This document shows, piece by piece, positions 39,992-54,600 of a stretch of DNA of 64,000 bases. Location of the stretch: positions 3,701,001 through 3,765,000 of the forward strand of contig NC_135149.1 of the NCBI RefSeq assembly GCF_050948215.1, written 5' to 3'. A program made the position numbers and the translations under genes. Under the pieces are notes generated by a model, which saw nothing but the letters and a program-made list of their open reading frames with translations, ran no database searches and was not told the DNA's origin. Within the stretch, counting starts at the first letter, position 1, and every line of letters starts with the position of its first letter. The DNA comes from Halictus rubicundus (Eukaryota > Arthropoda > Insecta > Hymenoptera > Halictidae).

Positions 39992-42900
39992 GGGTTAGGG
40001 TTAGGGTTAGGGTTAGGGTTAGGGTTAGGGTTAGGGTTAGGGTTAGGGTTAGGGTTAGGGTTAGGGTTAGGGTTAGGGTTAGGGTTAGGGTTAGGGTTAG
40101 GGTTAGGGTTAGGGTTAGGGTTAGGGTTAGGGTTAGGGTTAGGGTTAGGGTTAGGGTTAGGGTTAGGGTTAGGGTTAGGGTTAGGGTTAGGGTTAGGGTT
40201 AGGGTTAGGGTTAGGGTTAGGGTTAGGGTTAGGGTTAGGGTTAGGGTTAGGGTTAGGGTTAGGGTTAGGGTTAGGGTTAGGGTTAGGGTTAGGGTTAGGG
40301 TTAGGGTTAGGGTTAGGGTTAGGGTTAGGGTTAGGGTTAGGGTTAGGGTTAGGGTTAGGGTTAGGGTTAGGGTTAGGGTTAGGGTTAGGGTTAGGGTTAG
40401 GGTTAGGGTTAGGGTTAGGGTTAGGGTTAGGGTTAGGGTTAGGGTTAGGGTTAGGGTTAGGGTTAGGGTTAGGGTTAGGGTTAGGGTTAGGGTTAGGGTT
40501 AGGGTTAGGGTTAGGGTTAGGGTTAGGGTTAGGGTTAGGGTTAGGGTTAGGGTTAGGGTTAGGGTTAGGGTTAGGGTTAGGGTTAGGGTTAGGGTTAGGG
40601 TTAGGGTTAGGGTTAGGGTTAGGGTTAGGGTTAGGGTTAGGGTTAGGGTTAGGGTTAGGGTTAGGGTTAGGGTTAGGGTTAGGGTTAGGGTTAGGGTTAG
40701 GGTTAGGGTTAGGGTTAGGGTTAGGGTTAGGGTTAGGGTTAGGGTTAGGGTTAGGGTTAGGGTTAGGGTTAGGGTTAGGGTTAGGGTTAGGGTTAGGGTT
40801 AGGGTTAGGGTTAGGGTTAGGGTTAGGGTTAGGGTTAGGGTTAGGGTTAGGGTTAGGGTTAGGGTTAGGGTTAGGGTTAGGGTTAGGGTTAGGGTTAGGG
40901 TTAGGGTTAGGGTTAGGGTTAGGGTTAGGGTTAGGGTTAGGGTTAGGGTTAGGGTTAGGGTTAGGGTTAGGGTTAGGGTTAGGGTTAGGGTTAGGGTTAG
41001 GGTTAGGGTTAGGGTTAGGGTTAGGGTTAGGGTTAGGGTTAGGGTTAGGGTTAGGGTTAGGGTTAGGGTTAGGGTTAGGGTTAGGGTTAGGGTTAGGGTT
41101 AGGGTTAGGGTTAGGGTTAGGGTTAGGGTTAGGGTTAGGGTTAGGGTTAGGGTTAGGGTTAGGGTTAGGGTTAGGGTTAGGGTTAGGGTTAGGGTTAGGG
41201 TTAGGGTTAGGGTTAGGGTTAGGGTTAGGGTTAGGGTTAGGGTTAGGGTTAGGGTTAGGGTTAGGGTTAGGGTTAGGGTTAGGGTTAGGGTTAGGGTTAG
41301 GGTTAGGGTTAGGGTTAGGGTTAGGGTTAGGGTTAGGGTTAGGGTTAGGGTTAGGGTTAGGGTTAGGGTTAGGGTTAGGGTTAGGGTTAGGGTTAGGGTT
41401 AGGGTTAGGGTTAGGGTTAGGGTTAGGGTTAGGGTTAGGGTTAGGGTTAGGGTTAGGGTTAGGGTTAGGGTTAGGGTTAGGGTTAGGGTTAGGGTTAGGG
41501 TTAGGGTTAGGGTTAGGGTTAGGGTTAGGGTTAGGGTTAGGGTTAGGGTTAGGGTTAGGGTTAGGGTTAGGGTTAGGGTTAGGGTTAGGGTTAGGGTTAG
41601 GGTTAGGGTTAGGGTTAGGGTTAGGGTTAGGGTTAGGGTTAGGGTTAGGGTTAGGGTTAGGGTTAGGGTTAGGGTTAGGGTTAGGGTTAGGGTTAGGGTT
41701 AGGGTTAGGGTTAGGGTTAGGGTTAGGGTTAGGGTTAGGGTTAGGGTTAGGGTTAGGGTTAGGGTTAGGGTTAGGGTTAGGGTTAGGGTTAGGGTTAGGG
41801 TTAGGGTTAGGGTTAGGGTTAGGGTTAGGGTTAGGGTTAGGGTTAGGGTTAGGGTTAGGGTTAGGGTTAGGGTTAGGGTTAGGGTTAGGGTTAGGGTTAG
41901 GGTTAGGGTTAGGGTTAGGGTTAGGGTTAGGGTTAGGGTTAGGGTTAGGGTTAGGGTTAGGGTTAGGGTTAGGGTTAGGGTTAGGGTTAGGGTTAGGGTT
42001 AGGGTTAGGGTTAGGGTTAGGGTTAGGGTTAGGGTTAGGGTTAGGGTTAGGGTTAGGGTTAGGGTTAGGGTTAGGGTTAGGGTTAGGGTTAGGGTTAGGG
42101 TTAGGGTTAGGGTTAGGGTTAGGGTTAGGGTTAGGGTTAGGGTTAGGGTTAGGGTTAGGGTTAGGGTTAGGGTTAGGGTTAGGGTTAGGGTTAGGGTTAG
42201 GGTTAGGGTTAGGGTTAGGGTTAGGGTTAGGGTTAGGGTTAGGGTTAGGGTTAGGGTTAGGGTTAGGGTTAGGGTTAGGGTTAGGGTTAGGGTTAGGGTT
42301 AGGGTTAGGGTTAGGGTTAGGGTTAGGGTTAGGGTTAGGGTTAGGGTTAGGGTTAGGGTTAGGGTTAGGGTTAGGGTTAGGGTTAGGGTTAGGGTTAGGG
42401 TTAGGGTTAGGGTTAGGGTTAGGGTTAGGGTTAGGGTTAGGGTTAGGGTTAGGGTTAGGGTTAGGGTTAGGGTTAGGGTTAGGGTTAGGGTTAGGGTTAG
42501 GGTTAGGGTTAGGGTTAGGGTTAGGGTTAGGGTTAGGGTTAGGGTTAGGGTTAGGGTTAGGGTTAGGGTTAGGGTTAGGGTTAGGGTTAGGGTTAGGGTT
42601 AGGGTTAGGGTTAGGGTTAGGGTTAGGGTTAGGGTTAGGGTTAGGGTTAGGGTTAGGGTTAGGGTTAGGGTTAGGGTTAGGGTTAGGGTTAGGGTTAGGG
42701 TTAGGGTTAGGGTTAGGGTTAGGGTTAGGGTTAGGGTTAGGGTTAGGGTTAGGGTTAGGGTTAGGGTTAGGGTTAGGGTTAGGGTTAGGGTTAGGGTTAG
42801 GGTTAGGGTTAGGGTTAGGGTTAGGGTTAGGGTTAGGGTTAGGGTTAGGGTTAGGGTTAGGGTTAGGGTTAGGGTTAGGGTTAGGGTTAGGGTTAGGGTT

Positions 42901-43462
42901 AGGGTTAGGGTTAGGGTTAGGGTTAGGGTTAGGGTTAGGGTTAGGGTTAGGGTTAGGGTTAGGGTTAGGGTTAGGGTTAGGGTTAGGGTTAGGGTTAGGG
43001 TTAGGGTTAGGGTTAGGGTTAGGGTTAGGGTTAGGGTTAGGGTTAGGGTTAGGGTTAGGGTTAGGGTTAGGGTTAGGGTTAGGGTTAGGGTTAGGGTTAG
43101 GGTTAGGGTTAGGGTTAGGGTTAGGGTTAGGGTTAGGGTTAGGGTTAGGGTTAGGGTTAGGGTTAGGGTTAGGGTTAGGGTTAGGGTTAGGGTTAGGGTT
43201 AGGGTTAGGGTTAGGGTTAGGGTTAGGGTTAGGGTTAGGGTTAGGGTTAGGGTTAGGGTTAGGGTTAGGGTTAGGGTTAGGGTTAGGGTTAGGGTTAGGG
43301 TTAGGGTTAGGGTTAGGGTTAGGGTTAGGGTTAGGGTTAGGGTTAGGGTTAGGGTTAGGGTTAGGGTTAGGGTTAGGGTTAGGGTTAGGGTTAGGGTTAG
43401 GGTTAGGGTTAGGGTTAGGGTTAGGGTTAGGGTTAGGGTTAGGGTTAGGGTTAGGGTTAGGG
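39992..43462 (+). repeat. Perfect TTAGGG array 4 (longest)
   Basis: About 3.47 kb, near 578 hexamers, with no variant seen. The long Val-Arg reading frame across it is a repeat artefact. Confidence 0.98.
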
Positions 43463-44042
43463 TGAGGGGTTAGGGTTAGGGTGAGGGTTAGGGTAGGAGG
43501 GTTAGGGTTAGGGTTAGGGTTAGAGGGTTAGGGGTAGGTTAGGGTGAGGGTGGGTTAGGGGTTAGGGGGATGGGTGAGGGGTATGGTTGAGGGTGAGGGG
43601 TAGGGGTTAGGGTTAGGTGAGGGTAGGGGATTGGGTTAGGGTTAGGGTTAGGGTAGGGGGTAGGGTTGTGGGGTAGGGGTGTAGGGTGAGGGGTAGGGGG
43701 CTAGGGGTGAGGGGTGAGGGTGAGGGTTAGGTGAGGGAGTAGGGTAGGGTTAGGGTGAGGGGTCGGGTAGGTGGGTGAGGGGTGGGGTAGGGTTTGGGGG
43801 TGGGGTCGGGTGAGGGGTTAGGGTGTGGGGTGAGGGGTAGGGGTTAGGGGAGGGGGAGGGAGGGTGGGAGGGTAGGGGGAGGGTGAGGGGTGGTAGGGTG
43901 AGGGTGAGATGGGGGTTGGAGGGTGTGGGTGAGGGGTAGGGTTAGGGGTAGGGTAGGTGGAGGGTAGGGTCTGGGGGGAGGGTAGGGGTAGGGTAGATGG
44001 GGGGTGGGAGGGTGGTGGGTGGTGGGGTGGGGGGAACTTTCG
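43463..44042 (+). repeat. Degenerate G-rich telomere-variant block
   Basis: Abrupt change from perfect TTAGGG to irregular GGGTGAGGGG, TAGGGG and GGGTAGG variants, finishing in GGGTGGGGGG-like sequence. It could be telomere-variant repeats or low-quality consensus at a read end. Confidence 0.8.
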
Positions 44043-45185
44043 TAACCCAAACTCAAACTAATTAGTACAAACTCAAGCCAATCAGTTAACAGGTCAGAAT
44101 TATTCTTGTAATAGAGAATTTCCAGACATAACAACAATATACGTAAATAAAACAATTAATGAATTAATAAACCAAACAAACAAGATGTATTAAGCAAACA
44201 AGAAAGTAGGCTTCCTGAGCAGGTGGGTGCATGGCAGCGGAGTAAAAATACCTAAGGGGCAATTAATTAATTAATTAATTAATCAATTAAATAAGTGTAG
44301 GAACGGAACAAAGGAGGAAAACTATTTGATCTGCGGAAATGCGCCGAAAAAGAAAAAACGAAAGCGAGCATAAACACATATAAGCGAAAAGATGAAATAA
44401 CAGGAAAATACTGTATACCTAGGGAATAACAATAATTATTGTAATAAATTAGGAAATAATGGAGAGCCAAACTGTAAACGTGACACTTTTTCATAGGACT
44501 TACACAATCAAATGAGATTTCGGGTAATCAAACGAGATTTCGAGGATTTGAAAACCGAATTAGCAAATTAACATGATAAAAGATAGTACAAAGTAAATTA
44601 AAGTAAAGAAAAGCTAGTACAGTTAAATGAATCACTTATAGTATAAAAGAAATAAGATAAAAGGTAAAAGAAACAGAGAGCAAATAATGAATTAGCAAAG
44701 TAAGGAGAAGACGAATCGACTTGATAGCATATTTCAATTTCTTTCCTACTTCTGAATACATTATACGATAAAAACGAAGAGAAATTCCCGAAGTCTCGAA
44801 ATCAGTGGAGGTCGTATACAAAATAGAAAAAGTGTACACGTAGGCCCCAACCGGTATATCAAGGTAAAGATAAAGAATAATAAGGCGGCCTTGACGGTAT
44901 AAGAAATTAAAGGACATGCAAATAGAGTTGGATCAGTTAACGGTCGAAAAGGCTGTAAATGTTAACAAGGAAAAACAAGGACACAGAGCGTGCCTCAGGG
45001 TTACCCCAAGCCGAGCGGGCGATCAAAGCGAAAAAACAAAACACAGATAAGTAACGGCAACGGTTAACGGTTAGGTCAACAGCGGCGGGACGCGACGACA
45101 CAAGGGGTATAACAAAAGAGGAAAGGTCAGGACACCGGCGTTCGGTAAAATTTAAATCAGTACGATTCGAGTCCTCGCAGGAGAC

Positions 45186-45564
45186 AGTCGGGAAACCCGT
45201 ACTTCAGATCGGTTCCACGCTTTTTTCTGAATTAAAAGAGGAAATTAAATTGAATAACAAATTTAGTACATAAAGTAAATAAATTGAAGCAAAAACTAAT
45301 ACGGTTTTATTGATGAAAAAGGTGAGGAACCGAAAACTGGAGCCGCGAAGAATCGGTTTTTCTTTTACATTTTTCCGAAAATTCTAGTTTCATAAACCCG
45401 CGGAAGTGAGTGGAAATTAACCCGGTTTTTATTATTTATTTCCGAAAATAGGTAGAAACCAGTGGATAAAAACAGATTTGTGCTAAGTGGACACTTTTTG
45501 GGAAATTAGTTACAAATACTGTAAAAGTGTAGTGGTGGACAAACTTTGCCAAGGGGAAAGCCGT
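45186..45564 (+). repeat. Start of the 3' terminal repeat in element A2
   Basis: First 379 bp of the repeat, preceded by the same GAGAC as at 22475-22479, confirming that the 3' region to repeat junction belongs to the family. Confidence 0.85.
45322..45451 (+). other. Unspliced intron in element A2
   Basis: 130 nt, GTGAGG...AATAG, one T shorter than at 22616-22746. Confidence 0.8.
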
Positions 45565-45664
45565 NNNNNNNNNNNNNNNNNNNNNNNNNNNNNNNNNNNN
45601 NNNNNNNNNNNNNNNNNNNNNNNNNNNNNNNNNNNNNNNNNNNNNNNNNNNNNNNNNNNNNNNN
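45565..45664. other. Assembly gap (100 N)
   Basis: Exactly 100 N, a common placeholder for unknown length. The link between the telomeric array and the satellite beyond is not proven by sequence. Confidence 1.
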
Positions 45665-48600
45665 TATTCTAGTAATGTTATGGTATATTCTCCTATATTC
45701 TAGTAATATTATCGTATATTCTCATATATTCTTCTATATTCGAGTAATATTATGGTATATTCTGGTATACTCAAGTATATTCTGGTATATTCTGCTATAT
45801 TCTAGTATATTCAGGTATATTCAGGTATATTCTCGTGTATTCTTCTATATTCGATTAACATTATGGTATATTCTGGTATATTCTTCTATATTCTAGTAAT
45901 TTTATGGTATATTCTCGTATATTCTTCCATATTCAAGTAATATTATGGTATATTCTGGTATATTCAAGTATATTCTGGTATATTCTGCTATATTCTAGTA
46001 TATTCTCGAATATTCTTCTATATTCTAGTAATATTATGGTATATTCTCCTATATTCTAGTAATATTATCGTATATTCTCATATATTCTTCTATATTCGAG
46101 TAATATTATGGTATATTCTGGTATACTCAAGTATATTCTGGTATATTCTGCTATATTCTAGTATATTCAGGTATATTCAGGTATATTCTCGTGTATTCTT
46201 CTATATTCGATTAATATTATGGTATATTCTCGTATATTCTTCTATATTCTAGTAATATTGTGGTATATTCTTCTATATTCTAGTAATATTATGGTATATT
46301 CTGGTATATTCTTCTATATTCTAGTAATATTATGGTATATTCTGGTATATTCTTCTATATTCTAGTAATATTATGGTATATTCTCGTATATTCTTCTATA
46401 TTCGAGTAATATTATGGTATATTATGGTATATTCAAGTATATTCTGGTATATTCTGCTATATTCTGGTATATTCTAGTATATTGAGGTATATTCTCGTAT
46501 ATTCTTCTATTTTCTAGTTATATTATGGTATATTCTGGTATATTCTTCTATATTCTAGTAATATTATGGTATATTCTCGTATAATCTTCCATATTCTAGT
46601 AATATTATGGTATATACTGGTGTATTCAAGTATATTCTGGTATATTCTGCTATATTCTAGTATATTCTCGAATATTCTTCTATATCCTAGTATTATTATG
46701 GTATATTCTCCTATATTCTAGTAATATTATCGTATATTCTCGTATATTCTTCTATATTCGAGTAATATTATGGTATATTCTCCTATATTCAAGTATATTC
46801 TGGTATATTCTGCTATATTCTAGTATATTCTCGAATATTCTTCTATATTCTAGTAATGTTATGGTATATTCTCTTATATTCTAGTAATATTATCGTATAT
46901 TCTCATATATTCTTCTATATTCGAGTAATATTATGGTATATTCTGGTATATTCGAGTTTATTCTGGTATATTCTGCTATATTCTAGTATATTCAGGTATA
47001 TTCAGGTATATTCTCGTATATTCTTCCATATTCGAGTAATATTATGGTATATTCTGGTATATTCAAGTATATTCTGGTATATTCTGCTATATTCTAGTAT
47101 ATTCTCGAATATTCTTCTATATTCTAGTAATATTATGGTATATTCTCCTATATTCTAGTAATATTATCGTATATTATCGTATATTCTTCTATATTCGAGT
47201 AATATTATGGTATATTCTGGTATATTCTGTTATATTCTAGTATATTCAGGTATATTCAGGTATATTCTGTTATATTCTTCTAAATTCCAGTAATATTATG
47301 GTATATTCTGGTATATTCTTCTATATTCTAGTAATATTATGGTATATTCTGGTATATTCTTCTATATTAAAGTAATATTATGGTATATTCTGGTATATTC
47401 GTCTATATTCTAGTAATATTATGGTATATTCTGGTATATTCTTCTATATTCTAGTAATTTTATGGTATATTCTGGTATATTCTTCTATATTCTAGTAATT
47501 TTATGGTATATTCCCGTATATTCTTCCATATTCAAGTAATATTATGGTATATTCTGGTATATTCAAGTATATTCTGGTATATTCTGCTATATTCTAGTAT
47601 ATTCTCGAATATTCTTCTATATTCTAGTAATATTATGGTATATTCTCCTATATTCTAGTAATATTATCGTATATTATCGTATATTCTTCTATATTCGAGT
47701 AATATTATGGTATATTCGAGTATTATTATGGTATATTCTGGTATATTCAAGTATATTCTTGTATATTCTGCTATATTCTAGTATATTCTAGTATATTAAG
47801 GTATATTCTCGTATATTCTTCTATATTCTAGTAATATTATGGTATATTCTGGTATATTCTTCTATATTCTAGTAATATTATGGTATATTCTCGTATATTC
47901 TTCTATATTCGAGTATTATTATGGTATATTCTGGTATATTCTGGTATATTCTGCTATATTCTAGTAATATTATGGTATATTCTGGTATATTCTTCTATAT
48001 TCTAGTAATATTATGGTATATTCTGGTATATTCTTCTATATTCTAGTAATATTATGGTATATTCTGTTATATTCTTCTATATTCTAGTAATGTTATGGTA
48101 TATTCTGGTATATTCTTCTATATTCTAGTAATTTTATGGTATATTCTCGTATATTCTTCCATATTCAAGTAATATTATGGTATATTCTGGTATATTCAAG
48201 TATATTCTGGTATATTCTGCTATATTCTAGTATATTCTCGAATATTCTTCTATATTCTAGTAATATTATGGTATATTCTCCTATATTCTAGTAATATTAT
48301 CGTATATTATCGTATATTCTTCTATATTCGAGTAATATTATGGTATATTCGAGTAATATTATGGTATATTCTGGTATATTCAAGTATATTCTGGTATATT
48401 CTGCTATATTCTAGTATATTCAGGTATATTCAGGTATATTCTGTTATATTCTTCTATATTCTAGTAATATTATGGTATATTCTGGTATATTCTTCTATAT
48501 TCTAGTAATATTATGGTATATTCTGGTATATTCTTCTATATTCTAGTAATATTATGGTATATTCTCGTATATTCTTCCATATTCGAGTATTATTATGGTA

Positions 48601-51600
48601 TATTCTGGTATATTCAAGTATATTCTGGTATATTCTGCTATATTCTAGTATATTCTCGAATATTCTTCTATATTCTAGTAATGTTATGGTATATTCACCT
48701 ATATTCTAGTAATATTATCGTATATTCTCATATATTCTTCTATATTCGAGTAATATTATGGTATATTCTGGTATATTCGAGTTTATTCTGGTATATTCTG
48801 CTATATTCTAGTATATTCAGGTATATTCAGGTATATTCTCGTATATTCTTCCATATTCGAGTAATATTATGGTATATTCTGGTATATTCAAGTATATTCT
48901 CGAATATTCTTCTATATTCTAGTAATATTATGGTATATTCTCCTATATTCTAGTAATATTATCGTATATTATCGTATATTCTTCTATATTCGAGTAATAT
49001 TATGGTATATTCGAGTAATATTATGGTATATTCTGGTATATTCTGCTATATTCTAGTATATTCAGGTATATTCAGGTATATTCTGTTATATTCTTCTAAA
49101 TTCCAGTAATATTATGGTATATTCTGGTATATTCTTCTATATTCTAGTAATATTATGGTATATTCTGGTATATTCTTCTATATTCTAGTAATATTATGGT
49201 ATATTCTCGTATATTCTTCCATATTCGAGTAATATTATGGTATATTCTGGTATATTCAAGTATATTCTGGTATATTCTGCTATATTCTAGTATATTCTCG
49301 AATATTCTTCTGTATTCTAGTAATATTATGGTATATTCTCCTATATTCTCGTAATATTATCGTATATTATCTTATATTCTTCTATATTCGAGTAATATTA
49401 TGGTATATTCGAGTAATATTATGGTATATTCTGGTATATTCTGCTATATTCTAGCATATTCAGGTATATTCAGGTATATTCTGTTATATTCTTCTATATT
49501 CTAGTAATATTATGGTATATTCTGGTATATTCTTCTATATTCTAGTAATATTATGGTATATTTTCGTATATTCTTCCATATTCGAGTAATATTATGGTAT
49601 ATTCTGGTATATTCAAGTATATTCTGGTATATTCTGCTATATTCTAGTATATTCAAGTATATTCTGGTATATTCTGCTATATTCTAGTATATTCTCGAAT
49701 ATTCTTCTATATTCTAGTAATGTTATGGTATATTCTCCTATATTCTAGTAATATTATCGTATATTCTCATATATTCTTCTATATTCGAGTAATATTATGG
49801 TATATTCTGGTATATTCAAGTATATTCTGGTTTATTCTGCTATATTCTAGTATATTCAGGTATATGCAGGTATATTCTGTTATATTCTTCTATATTCTAG
49901 TAATATTATGGTATATTCTGGTATATTCTTCTATATTCTAGTAATATTATGGTATATTCTGGTATATTCTTCTATATTCTAGTAATATTATGGTATATTC
50001 TGGTATATTCTTCTATATTCTAGTAATATTATGGTATATTCTGGTATATTCTTCTATATTCTAGTAATACTATGGTACATTCTGTTATATTCTTCTATAT
50101 TCTAGTAATGTTATGGTATATTCTGGTATATTCTTCTATATTCTAGTAATTTTATGGTATGTTCTCGTATATTCTTCCATATTCAAGTAATATTATGGTA
50201 TATTCTGGTATATTCAAGTATATTCTGGTATATTCTGCTATATTCTAGTATATTCAGGTATATTCAGGTATATTCTCGTATATTCTTCTATATTCGAGTA
50301 ATATTATAGTATATTCTGGTATATTCTTCTATATTCTAGTAATATTCTGGTATATTCTGCTATATTCTAGTATATTCAGGTATATTCAGGTATATTCAGG
50401 TATATTCTGTTATATTCTTCTATATTCTAGTAATATTATTGTATATTCTGGTATATTCTTCTATATTCTAGTAATATTATGGTATATTCTGGTATATTCT
50501 TCTATATTCTAGTAATATTATGGTATATTCTCGTATATTCTTCCATATTCGAGTAATATTATGGTATATTCTGGTATATTCAAGTATATTCTGGTATATT
50601 CTGCTATATTCTAGTATATTCTCGAATATTCTTCTATATTCTAGTAATGTTATGATATATTCTCCTATATTCTAGTAATATTATCGTATATTCTCATATA
50701 TTCTTCTATATTCGAGTAATATTATGGTATATTCTGGTATATTCCAGTTTATTCTGGTATATTCTGCTATATTCTAGTAATATTATGGTATATTCTGGTA
50801 TATTCTTCTATATTCTAGTAATATTATGGTATATGCTCGTATATTCTTCTATATTCGAGTATTATTATGGTATATTCTGGTATATTCTTCTATATTCTAG
50901 TAATATTATTGTATATTCTGGTATATTCTTCTATATTCTAGTAATATTATGGTATATTCTGGTATATTCTTCTATATTCTAGTAATATTATGGTATATGC
51001 TCGTATATTCTTCTATATTCGAGTATTATTATGGTATATTCTAGTATATTCTGCTATATTCTAGTATATTCTCGTATATTCGTCTATATTCTAGTAATAT
51101 TATGGTATATTCTGGTATATTCTTCTATATTCTAGTAATATTATGGTATATTCTGGTATATTCTTCTATATTCTAGTAATATTATGGTATATTCTGGTAT
51201 ATTCTTCTATATTCTAGTAATATTATGGTATATTCTCGTATATTCTTCCATATTCGAGTAATATTATGGTATATTCTGGTATATTCGAGTTTATTCTGGT
51301 ATATTCTGCTACATTCTAGTATATTCAGGTATATTCAGGTATATTCTCGTATATTCTTCTATATTCGAGTAATATTATGGTATATTCTGGTATATTCTTC
51401 TATATTCTAGTAATATTATGGTATATTCTGGTATATTCTTCTATATTCTAGTAATATTATGGTATATTCTCGTATATTCTTCTATATTCGAGTATTATTA
51501 TGGTATATTCTGGTATATTCTGGTATATTCTGCTATATTCTAGTAATATTATGGTATATTCTGGTATATTATTCTATATTCTAGTAATATTATGGTATAT

Positions 51601-54600
51601 TCTGGTATATTCTTCTATATTCTAGAAATATTATGGTATATTCTGTTATATTCTTCTATATTCTAGTAATGTTATGGTATATTCTGGTATATTCTTCTAT
51701 ATTCTAGTAATTTTATGGTATATTCTCGTATATTCTTCCATATTCAAGTATATTCTGGTATATTCTGCTATATTCTAGTATATTCTCGAATATTCTTCTA
51801 TATTCTAGTAATATTATGGTATATTCTCCTATATTCTAGTAATATTATCGTATATTATCGTATATTCTTCTATATTCGAGTAATATTATGGTATATTCGA
51901 GTAATATTATGGTATATTCTGGTATATTCAAGTATATTCTGGTATAATCTGCTATATTCTAGTATATTCAGGTATATTCAGGTATATTCTGTTATATTCT
52001 TCTATATTCTAGTAATATTATGGTATATTCTGGTATATTCTTCTATATTCTAGTAATATTATGGTATATTCTGGTATATTCTTCTATATTCTAGTAATAT
52101 TATGGTATATTCTCGTATATTCTTCCATATTCGAGTATTATTATGGTATATTCTGGTATATTCAAGTATATTCTGGTATATTCTGCTATATTCTAGTATA
52201 TTCTCGAATATTCTTCTATATTCTAGTAATATTATGGTATATTCTCCTATATTCTAGTAATATTATCGTATATTATCGTATATTCTTCTATATTCGAGTA
52301 ATATTATGGTATATTCGAGTAATATTATGGTATATTCTGGTATATTCAAGTATATTCTGGTATATTCTTCTATATTCTAGTATATTCAGGTATATTCAGG
52401 TATATTCTGTTATATTCTTCTATATTCTAGTAATATTATGGTATATTCTGGTATATTCTTCTATATTCTAGTAATATTATGGTATATTCTGGTATATGCT
52501 TCTATATTCTAGTAATATTATGGTATATTCTCGTATATTCTTCCATATTCCAGTATTATTATGGTATATTCTGGTATATTCAAGTATATTCTGGTATATT
52601 CTGCTATATTCTAGTATATTCTCGAATATTCTTCTATATTCTAGTAATGTTATGGTATATTCTCCTATATTCTAGTAATATTATCGTATATTCTCATATA
52701 TTCTTCTATATTCGAGTAATATTATGGTATATTCTGGTATATTCGAGTTTATTCTGGTATATTCTGCTATATTCTAGTATATTCAGGTATATTCAGGTAT
52801 ATTCTCGTATATTCTTCCATATTCGAGTAATATTATGGTATATTCTGGTATATTCAAGTATATTCTGGTATATTCTGCTATATTCTAGTATATTCTCGAA
52901 TATTCTTCTATATTCTAGTAATATTATGGTATATTCTCCTATATTCTAGTAATATTATCGTATATTATCGTATATTCTTCTATATTCGAGTAATATTATG
53001 GTATATTCGAGTAATATTATGGTATATTCTGGTATATTCTGCTATATTCTAGTATATTCAGGTATATTCAGGTATATTCTGTTATATTCTCCTATATTCT
53101 AGTAATATTATCGTATATTCTCATATATTCTTCTATATTCGAGTAATATTATGGTATATTCTGGTATATTCTTCTATATTCTAGTAATATTATGGTATAT
53201 TCTGGTATATTCTTCTATATTCTAGTAATGTTATGGTATATTCTTCTATATTCTAGTAATTTTATGGTATATTCTCGTATATTCTTCCATATTCAAGTAA
53301 TATTATGGTATATTCTGGTATATTCAAGTATATTCTGGTATATTCTGCTATATTCTAGTATATTCTCGAATATTCTTCTATATTCTAGTAATATTATGGT
53401 ATATTCTCCTATATTCTAGTAATATTATCGTATATTATCTTATATTCTTCTATATTCGAGTAATATTATGGTATATTCGAGTAATATTATGGTATATTCT
53501 GGTATATTCTGCTATATTCTAGTATATTCAGGTATATTCAGGTATATTCTGTTATATTCTTCTATATTCTAGTAATATTATGGTATATTCTGGTATATTC
53601 TTCTATATTCTAGTAATATTATGGTATATTCTCGTATATTCTTCCATATTCGAGTAATATTATGGTATATTCTGGTATATTCAAGTATATTCTCGTATAT
53701 TCTGCTATATTCTAGTATATTCTGGTATATTCTGGTATATTCTGCTATATTCTAGTATATTCTCGAATATTCTTCTATATTCTAGTAATGTTATGGTATA
53801 TTCTCCTATATTCTAGTAATATTATCGTATATTCTCATATATTCTTCTATATTCGAGTAATATTATGGTATATTCTGGTATATTCTGGTATATTCTGGTA
53901 TATTCTGCTATATTCTAGTATATTCTGCTATATTCTAGTATATTCTGGTATATTCTCGTATATTCGTCTATATTCTAGTAATATTATGGTATATTCTGGT
54001 ATATTCTTCTATATTCTAGTAATATTATGGTATATTCTGGTATATTCTTCTATATTCTAGTAATATTATGGTATATTCTGGTATATCCTTCTATATTCTA
54101 GTAATATTATGGTATATTCTGGTATATTCTTCTATATTCTAGTAATATTATGGTGTATTCTGTTATATTCTTCTATATTGTAGTAATGTTATGGTATATT
54201 CTGGTATATTCTGCTACATTCTAGTATATTCAGGTATATTCAGGTATATTCTCGTATATTCTTCTATATTCGAGTAATATTATGGTATATTCTGGTATAT
54301 TCTTCTATATTCTAGTAATATTATGGTATATTCAGGTATATTCTTCTATATTCTAGAAATATTATGGTATATTCTCGTATCTTCTTCTATATTCGAGTAT
54401 TATTATGGTATATTCTGGTATATTCTGGTATATTCTGCTATATTCTAGTAATATTATGGTATATTCTGGTATATTCTTCTATATTCTAGTAATATTATGG
54501 TATATTCTGGTATATTCTTCTATATTCTAGAAATATTATGGTATATTCTGTTATATTCTTCTATATTCTAGTAATGTTATGGTATATTCTGGTATATTCT

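Larger units (their letters stand above)
44043..45564 (+). mobile_element. Element A2: 5'-truncated copy of element A, cut by the gap
   Basis: Matches element A from 21337 to 22858 with only two substitutions and one single-base indel noticed. It contains the last 1.14 kb of the A-rich 3' region, the start of the 3' terminal repeat (45186) and the unspliced intron (45322-45451). 5' truncation is typical of target-primed reverse transcription. The end with poly(A) is lost in the N run. Confidence 0.9.
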
